A stretch of 64,000 nucleotides of DNA from the NCBI RefSeq assembly GCF_007859955.1, contig NZ_SJPR01000001.1, positions 1,307,590 through 1,371,589 of the forward strand, in the 5' to 3' direction. The DNA is from Botrimarina colliarenosi (GTDB taxonomy: Bacteria > Planctomycetota > Planctomycetia > Pirellulales > Lacipirellulaceae). The position numbers and the translations under genes are program-made. The notes under the pieces are model-generated. The model saw only the letters and a program-made list of their open reading frames with translations, was not told where the DNA came from and made no database searches. Shown one piece after another: positions 35,379-44,085 of this stretch. Numbering within the stretch: position 1 is the stretch's first letter; every line of letters starts with the position of its first letter.

Positions 35379-36521
35379 TCAATCCGCGTCGCAGTACGAC
35401 AACGCTAGCAACGCATACGCGGTCGCCAGGTTGGGGTCGGACTCGAGCCAGCGGTCGTTCGAGTTGACCCAGGCGCCGGTCGGCTGTTGCTCGGCGGCGA
35501 GCTTGGCGACCAGCTCGCCGCGCCAGTCGTGCGACGTCCCGTCGGAGTCGGTGATCGTCGGCTCGCCGATCGCGTCGAGCGCCTTGGCGAACGTGTGGTA
35601 GTAGTAATAGAGGCCCGAGGTCCCCATGCCGGGATTCTCGTCGAGCGAGTAGTGATTCTTGACCCAATCGTAGGCGGCTTTGACGCGGCGGTCGTCGGGG
35701 CCGACGCCGGCGTAGATCATGCTCTTCAGGCCGGCGTAGGTCATCGAGGCGTAGCTCCGCAGGCCGCCGTTGTCGGTCTCGCCCGCCTGGCTCGAGCCGC
35801 CCGCGGCCGGCGTGTAGTAGAAGCCGCCGTCGTTCACCTTGGCGGCGAACTCGGTCGTGTTGTGCTCGGTCTCGAGGTTCTGCGTGCGGCTCACAAAGGC
35901 CAGGGCCTTCTGCATCGCGGGGTCGTCCTCGCCACGGCCCAGCGCGTGCAAGGCGTCGATCAAGAACGAGGTGTTCGACAGGTCGGGCCGGTTATGGTTG
36001 CCGTAGCCGGCGCCGCCGTAGCTGGTGCTCGATACGCCATGGCCCTCTTCCTCGTCCCACTGGATCCCTTTGAGGTAGCGCTCGGCGGCGGCGAGCTCGT
36101 CGGCGTAGTCCTTCTTAGCGCCCGGCGCTTCGGCCGCTTCCTTGAGGCACTGCATGGCGATGCAGGTCTCGTAGTTGCGGTACATCGAGTCGGGCGTATA
36201 GATCCCGCCGTCCGGCTGGGCGAAGCCGGCGACGTACGCGACGGCGTCGGCTACCAGGGGGTCGCTGATGCTGCGGCCGTTGCGGAGCAGCCCGGTCGCG
36301 ACAAGCCCCGTCACCGCCGGCCCTAGCCGGGGGCTGAAGGCGCCTTTCTCGTCACGCGTCGTCTCGAGGTAGCCCACCGCGCGATCAACGAGAACGCCGG
36401 CGCTGGGCTTAGCCGAGGTCGATGCGGCGGCGGTCGACGCGGTAGCCGACTCTTGCGCGCCCGCCGAGTTGGTGAGGGTCGCGAGCAAAGCGGTCAGCAC
36501 AAACACAGATTGAAGACGCAT
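35379..36521 (-). CDS. exported prenyltransferase/squalene-oxidase repeat protein
   Basis: The 380-residue protein has a signal peptide (VFVLTALLATLTNSAGAQ) and an alpha/alpha toroid of the terpene cyclase/prenyltransferase-repeat type, with repeats such as GAFSPRLGPAVTGLVATGLL, YRNYETCIAMQCLKEA, RSYASMTYAGLKSMIYAGVG and PTGAWVNSNDRWLE. The DxDD catalytic motif of squalene-hopene cyclases is not evident and the protein is exported, so a binding or structural role is more likely than cyclisation. It lies 28 bases downstream of the 52-residue membrane protein gene on the same strand and may be the last gene of that operon. Confidence 0.84.
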   Translation of the reverse strand: MRLQSVFVLTALLATLTNSAGAQESATASTAAASTSAKPSAGVLVDRAVGYLETTRDEKGAFSPRLGPAVTGLVATGLLRNGRSISDPLVADAVAYVAGFAQPDGGIYTPDSMYRNYETCIAMQCLKEAAEAPGAKKDYADELAAAERYLKGIQWDEEEGHGVSSTSYGGAGYGNHNRPDLSNTSFLIDALHALGRGEDDPAMQKALAFVSRTQNLETEHNTTEFAAKVNDGGFYYTPAAGGSSQAGETDNGGLRSYASMTYAGLKSMIYAGVGPDDRRVKAAYDWVKNHYSLDENPGMGTSGLYYYYHTFAKALDAIGEPTITDSDGTSHDWRGELVAKLAAEQQPTGAWVNSNDRWLESDPNLATAYALLALSYCDAD

Positions 36522-36549
36522 GAGAGAAACCCCTTCTCACTACGGTGAA

Positions 36550-36708
36550 TTACAGCGGTGAATTAAAAAATGAGAGCCAAACCAAGAACGCCATCCAGCA
36601 ACCGAGCGCCGTCGCCGCCAGGGGGACCTGCCACCCAAGGGACGTCGCGGGAACCGCAGGTACGGGGCTCGGAGCCACGGAGTTCACCTCGCCGTCTGGG
36701 GCGTTCAT
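36550..36708 (-). CDS. small single-span membrane protein (52 residues)
   Basis: A short gene read from ATG 36708 to TAA: it encodes a hydrophilic N-terminus (MNAPDGEVNSVAPSPVPAVP) and one membrane helix (WQVPLAATALGCWMAFLVW), ending FFNSPL. Its ATG overlaps the TGA of the preceding Plancto_Ver_chp-type gene as ATGA, strong evidence for translation. I do not recognise a family. It is likely a partner of the PSP1 and Plancto_Ver_chp genes upstream. Confidence 0.75.
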   Translation of the reverse strand: MNAPDGEVNSVAPSPVPAVPATSLGWQVPLAATALGCWMAFLVWLSFFNSPL

Positions 36709-37214
36709 TCGTCGTCATCGACATTGTCGATCGAGAAGACTTCCGCTTGGCCAAAAGCCTCGACGAAGTTGTAGACGTCGTCGAAGTCTTCGCGGCGGTC
36801 GCTGTCGGTCTTACGCATCTGACCGATGCCGATCAGATTAAAGACGATCTCGCCGAAGTCGCCGGTGTTGTGGATGCCCCAGTGCCCCAGGACGCTCTGC
36901 GCCAGCATGCCGTACTGATGGATCGCGTAGTGCTGGATCGCCCGACAGAGCTCGGGGCCGGTGACGTGGCGTTCCTCGTCGTCCTCCGCCTCATCGACCT
37001 CGTCGCCTTCCAGCTCGGAATCGTCGAACTCCGAGTCGAGCTCTGAGTCTTCGTCCGAGTCGCCGAGGCCGAGTTCCTCTTGGCCGTAGCGGAGCGCGTC
37101 AAAGACAAAGACGTAGGCGTCGAAGTGGTATCGCTTATCACGGCGAAGCAGTTCGGCGAGAGGGTGCTTCGGATCGAGCATGACCGACACGTGACGCTCG
37201 GGGCTGAGAGGCAT
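36705..37214 (-). CDS. Planctomycete/Verrucomicrobia-restricted conserved protein (Plancto_Ver_chp / Minf_1886 type)
   Basis: A 169-residue cytoplasmic protein resembling the family known only from Planctomycetes and Verrucomicrobia (from memory, TIGR04138). Conserved blocks are RDKRYHFDAYVFVFDALRYG near the start and HVTGPELCRAIQHYAIHQYG with VLGHWGIHNTGDFGEIVFNL later. Between them is a 35-residue Asp/Glu-rich insert. The function is unknown. The ATG at 37214 was chosen; an internal ATG at 37181 (MLDPKHPLAEL) fits the conserved start about as well, and a longer frame to 37538 has no protein character. The gene is 97 bases downstream of the PSP1 gene and overlaps the small membrane gene by four bases. 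Confidence 0.82.
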   Translation of the reverse strand: MPLSPERHVSVMLDPKHPLAELLRRDKRYHFDAYVFVFDALRYGQEELGLGDSDEDSELDSEFDDSELEGDEVDEAEDDEERHVTGPELCRAIQHYAIHQYGMLAQSVLGHWGIHNTGDFGEIVFNLIGIGQMRKTDSDRREDFDDVYNFVEAFGQAEVFSIDNVDDDE

Positions 37215-37311
37215 CGGGCGGGGAGGGAGGCGGGGGGCACAGGACGCGGTGAGCCCCGCCTTGAGTGTATCCGCCCCACGCGATTGTGGGGACAACCCCC
37301 CACGAAAAGGT

Positions 37312-38337
37312 TCACCCTTTCTCGCCGGCGTCGGGAGGCGATTCGGGTGGGGAGGGATCGGATGAATCATCGGGGGCGTTCTTGCGGGGGCCCGGCGAGC
37401 GATCACGCGGCGGGCCCGAACCCCGCCGACTGCCCGATCGTGGGCCCCTCCCCTGATTCGCCGCGGCGTCGCCTTCCGTCGGCTTGCCCTCGGCGGTGTC
37501 GTCGCTGGGGCGTGGGGGGCGGACCGCCTTGCCGACAACGGTTAGCACGTCTGAGGCCGGAATGACGATCCGCCGGCGATCTTCGGTCTCGACCAGCAAT
37601 TCGCCGGTGAGGATCTCTTGCGATAGCACGCGGGCCTTGCCGTCGCGGGTGAGCACGTCGTAGCCGACTTTCGGGAGTTCGCGTTGCAGCTCTTGGTAGG
37701 TGTCGTACTCGTATCGCAGACAGCACTTGAGGCGGCCGCAGCGGCCGGAGATCTTGGTCGGGTCGAGGGTCGCCCGCTGCAGCTTCGCCATCTTCATCGA
37801 GACGGGCGGCATCTCCGACAGGTGCGTGTTGCAGCAGACCGGCTTGCCGCAATCGCCGTAGTCGGCCAGCAGCTTGGCCTCGTCCCGGACGCCGATCTGC
37901 CGCATCTCGACGCGGGTCTGCAGGTCGCGGGCCAGCGCCTTCACGAGCTCACGGAAATCGACCCGTTGCTCGGACAGGTAGTAGATGATGACGCGTTCGC
38001 CGCCGTAGAGCCGTTCGACCTGCACCAGTTGCATGTCGAGATTGAGCTCGGCGATGCGGCTGCGGACCGTCTCGAACTCGTTCACCTCTTGCTTGTGCAG
38101 GCGCCGCATTTCGACGGCGTCTTCGGCCGACTCGAGGCGGAGGATCTGGCCTGTCCGGGGCTCCTCGCCCATCTGCGCGAGGACGTGTTCGGTCGCCTCG
38201 CAGAGGACCTCGCCGACTTCTTGGCCGCGACCGGTCCGGGCGATCACCCGATGGCCGCGTGCGTAGGCGTCGCGGGCCCGGCTGGAGAAGACCCCCAGGT
38301 GGCGCATCGAGCCGTAGCGGACGACGTACTTAGGCAT
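37312..38337 (-). CDS. PSP1 domain protein (RicT/YaaT-like)
   Basis: The 341-residue cytoplasmic protein begins MPKYVVRYGSMRHLGVF and contains a PSP1 domain (residues ~15-250) with VEMRRLHKQEVNEFETV and RVDFRELVKALARDLQTRVE. Cysteine clusters CGKPVCC and GRCGRLKCCLRYE are those that in Bacillus RicT contribute to Fe-S binding of the RicAFT (YaaT/YmcA/YlbF) complex that controls RNA maturation and cell fate. Whether the complex exists here is unknown. The C-terminal ~85 residues are a disordered Arg/Pro/Ser tail. It heads the operon with the Plancto_Ver_chp-type and small membrane genes. Confidence 0.88.
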   Translation of the reverse strand: MPKYVVRYGSMRHLGVFSSRARDAYARGHRVIARTGRGQEVGEVLCEATEHVLAQMGEEPRTGQILRLESAEDAVEMRRLHKQEVNEFETVRSRIAELNLDMQLVQVERLYGGERVIIYYLSEQRVDFRELVKALARDLQTRVEMRQIGVRDEAKLLADYGDCGKPVCCNTHLSEMPPVSMKMAKLQRATLDPTKISGRCGRLKCCLRYEYDTYQELQRELPKVGYDVLTRDGKARVLSQEILTGELLVETEDRRRIVIPASDVLTVVGKAVRPPRPSDDTAEGKPTEGDAAANQGRGPRSGSRRGSGPPRDRSPGPRKNAPDDSSDPSPPESPPDAGEKG

Positions 38338-38395
38338 GGACGAGCGGTGGCGATCGCGGAGAGCCCTCCAAAACGTCGGAGGCGACCCTGCCAGC

Positions 38396-39004
38396 CTAAC
38401 GACCGATCGGGCTGACGCCCAGGTGATCCACCTCCTGCGGACCATGGATGTCGGCGATCCCGCTGCGGACGGCGATCCGCAGCAGCTGCAACGAGGTCGA
38501 GACGCCAAGCTTCCGCATGAGCCGGTATTTGTGGTTCCCCACTGTGCTGGGAGAGACCCCCAACGACTCGGCGCACTGGCCCACCGTCTTGCCGAGGCCG
38601 ACCAGGCGGAGCACTTCAAGCTCGCGCCGTGTCAGCTGCGAGAGCTCCGAATTGTCCTCGCCGCTCGATTGCAGTTCTTTGCCCGCCGCCTCCCGCAAAG
38701 CCCGTGTCAGGGCCGTCCAGCCTGCTGCTCGCGACACCGTTCGGCAACAATCGCACGGCTTTGCGGCGCTCGAGTGAATCAGCGCAACGGTTGCGATCGT
38801 GAGGTCACTAAAATCGCTGCCGCAGCGGCTCGCCAGGCGGACGTCCGGGGGGGCCGCGAGAGAGCCGCTGTGCACCGAATGGAATCCCGGCTCGAGGTTG
38901 ACACGCGCCGCGTAAGCTTCACGATCGAGCGACGCGTCGAGGCTCACCAGGACCCGGACGGGGCGCGAGTTGACGACAGGTTTAATGGCAGCCAGTTCAG
39001 TCAT
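38396..39004 (-). CDS. LuxR-type transcriptional regulator with diverged N-terminal domain
   Basis: The 202-residue protein has a C-terminal LuxR/GerE helix-turn-helix (~125-185): LTRRELEVLRLVGLGKTVGQ then CAESLGVSPSTVGNHKYRLM. The first ~110 residues have the length of a response-regulator receiver (VRVLVSLDASLDREAYAARV at the start) but no clear acidic pocket or phosphorylatable Asp motif, so it may not be controlled by phosphorylation. No kinase is adjacent. It diverges from the pterin dehydratase gene across a 340-base gap that may hold sites for both genes. Confidence 0.82.
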   Translation of the reverse strand: MTELAAIKPVVNSRPVRVLVSLDASLDREAYAARVNLEPGFHSVHSGSLAAPPDVRLASRCGSDFSDLTIATVALIHSSAAKPCDCCRTVSRAAGWTALTRALREAAGKELQSSGEDNSELSQLTRRELEVLRLVGLGKTVGQCAESLGVSPSTVGNHKYRLMRKLGVSTSLQLLRIAVRSGIADIHGPQEVDHLGVSPIGR

Positions 39005-39344
39005 TGATCACCACAGAGCGAGGAAGGGGTGAATCGGCCCTGGATGATCGCTCACCTGCGGATTCACGCAACGTCTCCTCGCCGAGGGGGGGACGACTAG
39101 CTGCAGTCGCGTTTCCTGAGGCTAAATTGTTTTGACGTTGTGGTTTACGTCGTTTTCGACACGCCGAGCCGGTTGATGTCAGCGACAGACAGGTGGCACT
39201 TACCGCTCGACGGAAAACAAAAAATAATTCGCAGTTAGAAACCGCGCTCCCCGGGCGGGATGTCGGTTGTCACCGTCGGGCGGAAGGTAACGATTAACCG
39301 AAGGACCCGCCCGCTCCGCCAATTACAAGAGGAACGACCCACTC
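39005..39344. other. 340-base divergent promoter region
   Basis: No gene is seen here. It separates the LuxR-type gene (minus) from the pterin dehydratase gene (plus) and includes a stretch relatively rich in A and T for this genome (39221-39240, AAACAAAAAATAATTCGC) and a short inverted repeat (GACG and CGTC around 39133-39151). It is the likely regulatory region for both genes, but I cannot name a binding site. Confidence 0.5.
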
Positions 39345-39710
39345 ATGGCCACTCAAACGCGCGACGAACTCGTCAACAAGAAGTGCCTCCCCTGCGAAGG
39401 GGGCGTCGAGCCGTGCTCGCTTGACGAGGCAAACGGTCAACTCGGTCAGCTCGACGGCTGGCGGCTCACCCATGACGGGCAGCGCATCCGCAAGGACTGG
39501 CGCGTCAAGAACTTCATGGCCGGCATCGACTTCTTCAACCGCTGCGCCGAGGTCGCCGAAGCCGACGGGCATCACCCCGACCTACACATCGAGGGGTATC
39601 GCAACGTCTCGGTCGAGCTCTGGACGCACGCCATCGGCGGATTGTCCGAGAATGACTTCATCGTCGCCGCGAAAATCGATCAGCTGCCGATCGAGCTCAA
39701 GGAGGATTGA
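39345..39710 (+). CDS. phhB: 4a-hydroxytetrahydrobiopterin dehydratase (pterin-4a-carbinolamine dehydratase)
   Basis: Dehydrates the 4a-carbinolamine formed by pterin-dependent hydroxylases. The 121-residue protein has the N-terminal KKCLPCEGGVEPCSLDEA extension common in bacterial members and the catalytic region FFNRCAEVAEADGHHPDLHI, with the paired His of the active site, followed by VELWTHAIGGLSENDF. Length and motifs are normal. No aromatic amino acid hydroxylase is present in the window, so its partner lies elsewhere or it has another role. A ribosome binding site (AGAGGAACG) lies upstream of the ATG. Confidence 0.93.
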   Translation: MATQTRDELVNKKCLPCEGGVEPCSLDEANGQLGQLDGWRLTHDGQRIRKDWRVKNFMAGIDFFNRCAEVAEADGHHPDLHIEGYRNVSVELWTHAIGGLSENDFIVAAKIDQLPIELKED

Positions 39711-39874
39711 GCGCGCGGCATGTTCCCGGCAGTACGGTCCCAGCAGTACGATCCTAAAGGTGGACGTGGTCCTAAAGGTGGATCAGTGGCCCGATGGGAA
39801 CAACGGCCACGCCGACACGACGAGAAGGCTTCGCCACCGAATTCTCCGCCACCGAAATGGTGACGCCGCGTGGC

Positions 39875-40192
39875 TTAGACCGCGGTTTGCTTCTGCGGGC
39901 TCGCCTGCCTCTTGGGAGTTGCGATCGCTTTCTGGACGGTCACGTGTTGCGGCGCGGGGCTTACCCCGTAGGCGTTGACAACCTCGAGGCGATTAACGAC
40001 CCGTTCGACCCCTTCGAGCGATTGCAACAAGCTTTGGGCCGCCTGCTTCAAATAGAAACTGGGGACCTTGCCTTCGAGGCACAGGGCGTCCTCTTCGACG
40101 TGGCACTCGATGTGCCTCAAGTACAGGTGCGAGCTTTGCCCAAGTCGTCGCACAGCCGCATGGATTACCCGTTCCGCGTTTTCAGCGACCAT
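39875..40192 (-). CDS. BON domain protein
   Basis: A small 105-residue protein with one BON-like alpha/beta fold: RLGQSSHLYLRHIECHVEED, LCLEGKVPSFYLKQAAQSLL and EGVERVVNRLEVV. There is no signal peptide. The C-terminal ~25 residues are Pro/Gln/Lys-rich. BON domains usually bind membranes or assist larger envelope proteins; the role here is unknown. It converges on the phhB gene across 164 bases that contain short direct repeats (TCCTAAAGGTGGA twice). Confidence 0.78.
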   Translation of the reverse strand: MVAENAERVIHAAVRRLGQSSHLYLRHIECHVEEDALCLEGKVPSFYLKQAAQSLLQSLEGVERVVNRLEVVNAYGVSPAPQHVTVQKAIATPKRQASPQKQTAV

Positions 40193-40357
40193 GAGAAACT
40201 CTCCGTAGATAAGCCGGACGGGAGACAGACCCCGTATTCGTTACGATGACCCATCGACCACAGCGTCGTAAAGGTCGAATCGACGCAGAAACTTCTAGTG
40301 GCGGCGACATCGCTGATAGCACCCACGTTCTTGATCCTCTTAGACGACGAAATCCTT

Positions 40358-41380
40358 ATGCCGGTCACCGACGATTCATTCTTGGCTTGGGTAGTCCGCG
40401 AAAGACCCGACGGCCAATGCGCCGGTCGGGTTGAAAGACAAACCAACGACGACCTGCCCGCCGTCGAGGGCCCCGCGGTGCTAATCGACGTCGAATGCTC
40501 TTCGCTCAACTACAAAGACGCCCTGGCTTGCCGCGGCCACCGCGGTGTCGTCAGGAAACTTCCTCATGTTCCTGGAATCGACTGCGCGGGCTGCGTCGTC
40601 GCGAGTGACTCCGACGACTTTAGGCCGGGCGACGCGGTCCTTGTCACGGGCTACGACCTGGGCGCCGCGCGCTGGGGGGGCTACTCGGGCCGAGTGCGGG
40701 TCCCGGCCGACTGGCCGGTCCGACTCGTCGACGGCTTTACACCTCGCGACGCCATGGCCTACGGCACGGCAGGCTTCACCGCCGCCCAGTGCGTCATGGC
40801 GATTGCCGATCGCGTCAGCCCCGACGAAGGCGACGTGGTCGTCACCGGCGCCACGGGGGGCGTCGGCACGTTCGCCGTCGCGCTGCTAGCGAAACTCGGC
40901 TACCGCGTGACCGCCGTCACCGGCAAGCCGGACCAAGCGGGGCAACTGCGCAGCCTGGGGGCGACGGAGGTGGTCGGTCGCGAAGCGGTCGCCGACGATT
41001 CCGGGACGCCGATGCTGTCCGAACGGTGGGCCGCGGCGGTCGACACCGTCGGCGGGACGCCGTTGACGACCCTCATCCGCTCGCTGCGCTACCGGGGGGT
41101 CGTTGCCGCCTGTGGCCTTGTGGCGGGGACCGAGTTGCCGCTGTCGGTTTATCCCTTTCTGCTGCGAGGGGTGACCCTCGCCGGGATCGATTCGGCGAAG
41201 TGTCCACGCGGGCCGCGGCTCGAGGTGTGGAGGCGTCTCATGGGTGATTGGCGGATTGAATTGCCCGCCGATCTCCTCACAACGCTGACTTTTGACCGCC
41301 TCGAGGAGGGGGTTGAGAGGATTCTGCGAGGGGGCGTCGCGGGGCGCACGCTCATCAAGCCAACTTCGGAGGGGTGTTGA
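40358..41380 (+). CDS. acuI: YhdH/AcuI-type quinone oxidoreductase (acrylyl-CoA reductase-like)
   Basis: Zinc-free medium-chain dehydrogenase/reductase of 340 residues. The start MPVTDDSFLAWVVRERPDGQ and the block SSLNYKDALACRGHRGVVRK followed by PHVPGIDCAG match the YhdH/YhfP family, and the NADPH-binding loop is VVTGATGGVGTFAVALLAKL (near 150). The C-terminus IDSAKCPRGPRLEVWRRL is also family-specific. These enzymes reduce acrylyl-CoA to propionyl-CoA or act as quinone reductases. I start at ATG 40358; the frame is open further upstream without conserved sequence. Confidence 0.9.
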   Translation: MPVTDDSFLAWVVRERPDGQCAGRVERQTNDDLPAVEGPAVLIDVECSSLNYKDALACRGHRGVVRKLPHVPGIDCAGCVVASDSDDFRPGDAVLVTGYDLGAARWGGYSGRVRVPADWPVRLVDGFTPRDAMAYGTAGFTAAQCVMAIADRVSPDEGDVVVTGATGGVGTFAVALLAKLGYRVTAVTGKPDQAGQLRSLGATEVVGREAVADDSGTPMLSERWAAAVDTVGGTPLTTLIRSLRYRGVVAACGLVAGTELPLSVYPFLLRGVTLAGIDSAKCPRGPRLEVWRRLMGDWRIELPADLLTTLTFDRLEEGVERILRGGVAGRTLIKPTSEGC

Positions 41381-41578
41381 TCACGGGTTGCACCGAATGG
41401 GGGGGTCGTTTCGGTTTGTCGGACGACGCGTCGAAGCGCTCCGCCGTCGCCCGGCCGCCGGCATGCCCCGAGCGGGTAGAATACTTCAGAGAGGACGCTC
41501 GTCGAGTTTGCGGCGTGGGTCGGCTCCATGGCGTGTCGCTACGCGCTGAACCATCGAAACTTCGAATCGGGATTTACA

Positions 41579-42205
41579 ATGGCTCGAACGCTCTGCTCCG
41601 CCGTCGGCTTAGCCGTTGCGTTGACGCTGATGAGCGCCCTGCCGGCCGCTGCGCAAAACCCTAGTATCAGCCCTGCGGTCGCTGCCGCCGCGTCCCAGGA
41701 GGCGATGACGCAGCTGAAGAGCCAGTCGGGCGGCAGTATGCAGACAATCGACTCGATCAACAGCTCGGTTCTCCGCCAGTCCCGGGCGTACGGCGCCTCA
41801 ACCGGATTCTCCCCGATCGCGACGATGAACTCCTCGCTGTCGGGCTACGCCCCCTCGAGTGCGACGTCGGGCGTCGGTGCGATTAAGCCGTTTTCCGGAA
41901 TGAGCCCGAGCTCGACGATCAGCCCCTATCTGAATCTCTTCAACCAGGGCCCCGGCGGTCGTCAGCAGACGGTCGACAACTACAACGTCCTCGTCAGGCC
42001 CGCGCTCGAACAGCAGCGGACGAATCAAGCGCTCCAACGCCAGCAGCAGCAACTCAACATGCGGGTGCAGGCCATCTCGGCCCAAGCCGCCTTCGAGGCA
42101 GCGGGATCCGAACGGATGATCGCCACCGGGCACCAGACCGGCTTCGGCTACTACTCGCACTTCTACCCGGGCAAGAATCAGGCGCCGCGTGCCCGAGCGC
42201 GCTAA
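41579..42205 (+). CDS. hypothetical exported Ser/Gln-rich protein
   Basis: The 208-residue product starts with a signal peptide (TLCSAVGLAVALTLMSALPA, cleaved near AAAQ), followed by Ser/Gly/Asn-rich sequence (TGFSPIATMNSSLSGYAPSS) and a Gln-rich helical part (QRTNQALQRQQQQLNMRV) ending in Arg. I do not recognise a family. The ATG at 41579 is chosen over an in-frame start 17 codons upstream because it opens the hydrophobic signal. Its stop overlaps that of the convergent amidotransferase gene by four bases. Confidence 0.75.
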   Translation: MARTLCSAVGLAVALTLMSALPAAAQNPSISPAVAAAASQEAMTQLKSQSGGSMQTIDSINSSVLRQSRAYGASTGFSPIATMNSSLSGYAPSSATSGVGAIKPFSGMSPSSTISPYLNLFNQGPGGRQQTVDNYNVLVRPALEQQRTNQALQRQQQQLNMRVQAISAQAAFEAAGSERMIATGHQTGFGYYSHFYPGKNQAPRARAR

Positions 42206-42798
42206 TTTGCTTCGAGGAAGCGCTTTAGCAGGTCGGTCCCTTGGTAAGTCAGGAAGCTCTCGGGGTGGAACTGCACGCCGTAGAGGGGCCAGTCGCGGTG
42301 TTCGACGGCCATGATCACGCGCTCGACGCCGCCCTCGGCGGACGGGTCCTCAGTCCACGCGGTGACGCGTAGCGCTACGGGGAGCGTGTCGGGGCGGATC
42401 ACCAGGCTGTGATACCGTGTCGCTTGGAAGGGGTTCTCAAGACCTTCCAGCAGCCCGCCCCCATCGTGATAGATCTGGTCGGTCTTGCCGTGCATGAGCC
42501 GGCCGGCGCGGACGACCTTGCCCCCCAGGGCCTGTCCGATCGACTGGTGGCCGAGGCAGACGCCGAGCACGGGGACCCGTCCTCCGAAACGGTGGATCGC
42601 GTCGACCGACACGCCCGCCTCGGTCGGCGTACAGGGGCCCGGCGAGACGACCACCCGATCGGGCTCCATCGCCACGAGCTCGTCGATCGTGTGCTCGTCG
42701 TTCCGCACCACGCGGATATCGATCGACGGGTCGATCTCGCCGAACCGCTGGACGAGGTTGAACGTGAACGAGTCGTAGTTGTCGATGACCAGCAGCAT
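42202..42798 (-). CDS. anthranilate/aminodeoxychorismate synthase component II (glutamine amidotransferase)
   Basis: Supplies ammonia from glutamine to chorismate-converting synthase subunits (tryptophan or folate pathway). The 198-residue class I GATase begins MLLVIDNYDSFTFNLVQ, contains the SPGPCTPTEAG block, the nucleophile Cys in VLGVCLGHQSIGQALGG (near 79) and the catalytic His/Glu in YGVQFHPESFLTYQG near the end. The TrpG and PabA roles cannot be separated by sequence here; many bacteria use one protein for both. No component I gene is adjacent. Confidence 0.93.
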   Translation of the reverse strand: MLLVIDNYDSFTFNLVQRFGEIDPSIDIRVVRNDEHTIDELVAMEPDRVVVSPGPCTPTEAGVSVDAIHRFGGRVPVLGVCLGHQSIGQALGGKVVRAGRLMHGKTDQIYHDGGGLLEGLENPFQATRYHSLVIRPDTLPVALRVTAWTEDPSAEGGVERVIMAVEHRDWPLYGVQFHPESFLTYQGTDLLKRFLEAN

Positions 42799-42880
42799 GC
42801 GATCGCTCCGCGGGGGGTGGGCTCCCAGCTTAGTCGAAAGGGCTCGGCGCGGGAGGGCGATGGGGGTGGCGTCTCGGTTT

Positions 42881-42965
42881 ACTCCCGGCGCTGGCGCTTA
42901 GGGCTCTTATTTCTGGCGTTGCTCCCGCACCGCGGGCGAGAGCCCTAAGCGCCAGCGCCGGGAGT
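42881..42965. repeat. perfect 27-base intergenic inverted repeat
   Basis: Arms 42881-42907 and 42939-42965 are exact reverse complements with a 31-base loop that itself contains a small GC hairpin. It lies between the divergent amidotransferase and SPFH genes. The arm contains GGCGCTGGCGCTTAGGGC, related in design but not in sequence to the GGCTAGCGCC palindromes. Confidence 0.86.
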
Positions 42966-43112
42966 GAACCACCAAACGACCAGCCCACTCCCCCCCGAGG
43001 TTCACCCCTTCCGCCGACTCCCAAGAAAATAGGGCGGGGACCTCAAGATTGCGGGCGGGATAGCGAAGTGATATCACATTGCTATCTCTTCCCCATTTTG
43101 GAGTCTCCGCTC

Positions 43113-44063
43113 ATGGTCACCGAAAAGCCGCTCCAGCCGATGTCGGGTTGGTTTCCCTTGCTCTGCTGCTTGGCGATGCCACCCCTCGCCGTCGCAATCT
43201 GCATCGGAGTCGCCACTCTCGATAGCGATCCGGTCACGCTGCTCTTCGTCCCGGTAGCGCTTGGATTGCTCGTGGCGACGGTGATCACGGCCATTGGCTT
43301 TAAGGCCGTGGCGCCAAACGACTCACGGGCGCTGCTGCTGTTCGGCGAGTACCAGGGGACGATCAAAGAGTCAGGCTTCTACTGGGTGAACCCCTTCTAC
43401 TCGACCAAGAAGGTCTCGCTCCGGGTGCGGAACTTCGAGACCGGATCGACCAACCAGCCGGAGAAGAAGGACGCCGCTGGCAACATCGTCCAGCACAAGT
43501 CGCAGTCGGGCGGCCGGCCGTCGAAGGTCAACGACCGCGACGGCAACCCCGTCGAGATTTCGGCCGTCGTGGTGTGGAAGGTGATCGACACGGCCGAGGC
43601 GCTCTTCGAAGTCGACGACTACGAGCACTATGTCGCGGTCCAGAGCGAGGCGGCGCTCCGCGGGCTCGCCAGTCGGCATCAGTACGACAGCGAGGACCAC
43701 GAGACCTCGCTCCGCGGCAGCACCACCGAGGTGAGCGACCAGCTGGAGAAAGACATCCAGGAACGTCTCGGCAAGGCGGGCGTCCAAGTGATCGAGGCTC
43801 GCATCAGCCACCTCGCCTACGCCCCCGAGATCGCCGCCGCGATGCTGCAGCGTCAGCAGGCGCAGGCCGTCGTCGCGGCGCGGACCCAAATCGTGGCGGG
43901 GGCCGTCGGCATGGTGCGGATGGCCCTCGACCAGCTGTCGGAGGAGAAGATTGTCGAGCTCGACGACGAACGCCGCGCGGCGATGGTCTCGAACCTGCTG
44001 GTCGTCCTCTGCAGCGACAAGCACACCCAGCCGGTCGTCAATACCGGCACGCTCTATAACTGA
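43113..44063 (+). CDS. SPFH/Band 7 membrane protein
   Basis: The 316-residue product begins with two hydrophobic segments (near residues 11-35 and 42-66; [20 protein letters not shown]), then an SPFH domain ([20 protein letters not shown] and [11 protein letters not shown]) and a coiled-coil helix with [20 protein letters not shown]. Such proteins oligomerise on the inner membrane and organise microdomains or protease complexes. The ATG at 43113 has GGAG at 43100-43103; the frame is open 15 codons further. A ribbon-helix-helix-like protein follows 22 bases after the stop, then the M20 peptidase. Confidence 0.9.
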   Translation: MVTEKPLQPMSGWFPLLCCLAMPPLAVAICIGVATLDSDPVTLLFVPVALGLLVATVITAIGFKAVAPNDSRALLLFGEYQGTIKESGFYWVNPFYSTKKVSLRVRNFETGSTNQPEKKDAAGNIVQHKSQSGGRPSKVNDRDGNPVEISAVVVWKVIDTAEALFEVDDYEHYVAVQSEAALRGLASRHQYDSEDHETSLRGSTTEVSDQLEKDIQERLGKAGVQVIEARISHLAYAPEIAAAMLQRQQAQAVVAARTQIVAGAVGMVRMALDQLSEEKIVELDDERRAAMVSNLLVVLCSDKHTQPVVNTGTLYN

Positions 44064-44085
44064 GCCAACCAGCCCGAGGCCTGCT

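Noticed and set aside
36563..36754. 63-codon minus-strand frame ending in LGLALIF
   Set aside because: It overlaps the better supported 52-residue gene, which is coupled by ATGA to the upstream gene and has a clean membrane helix.
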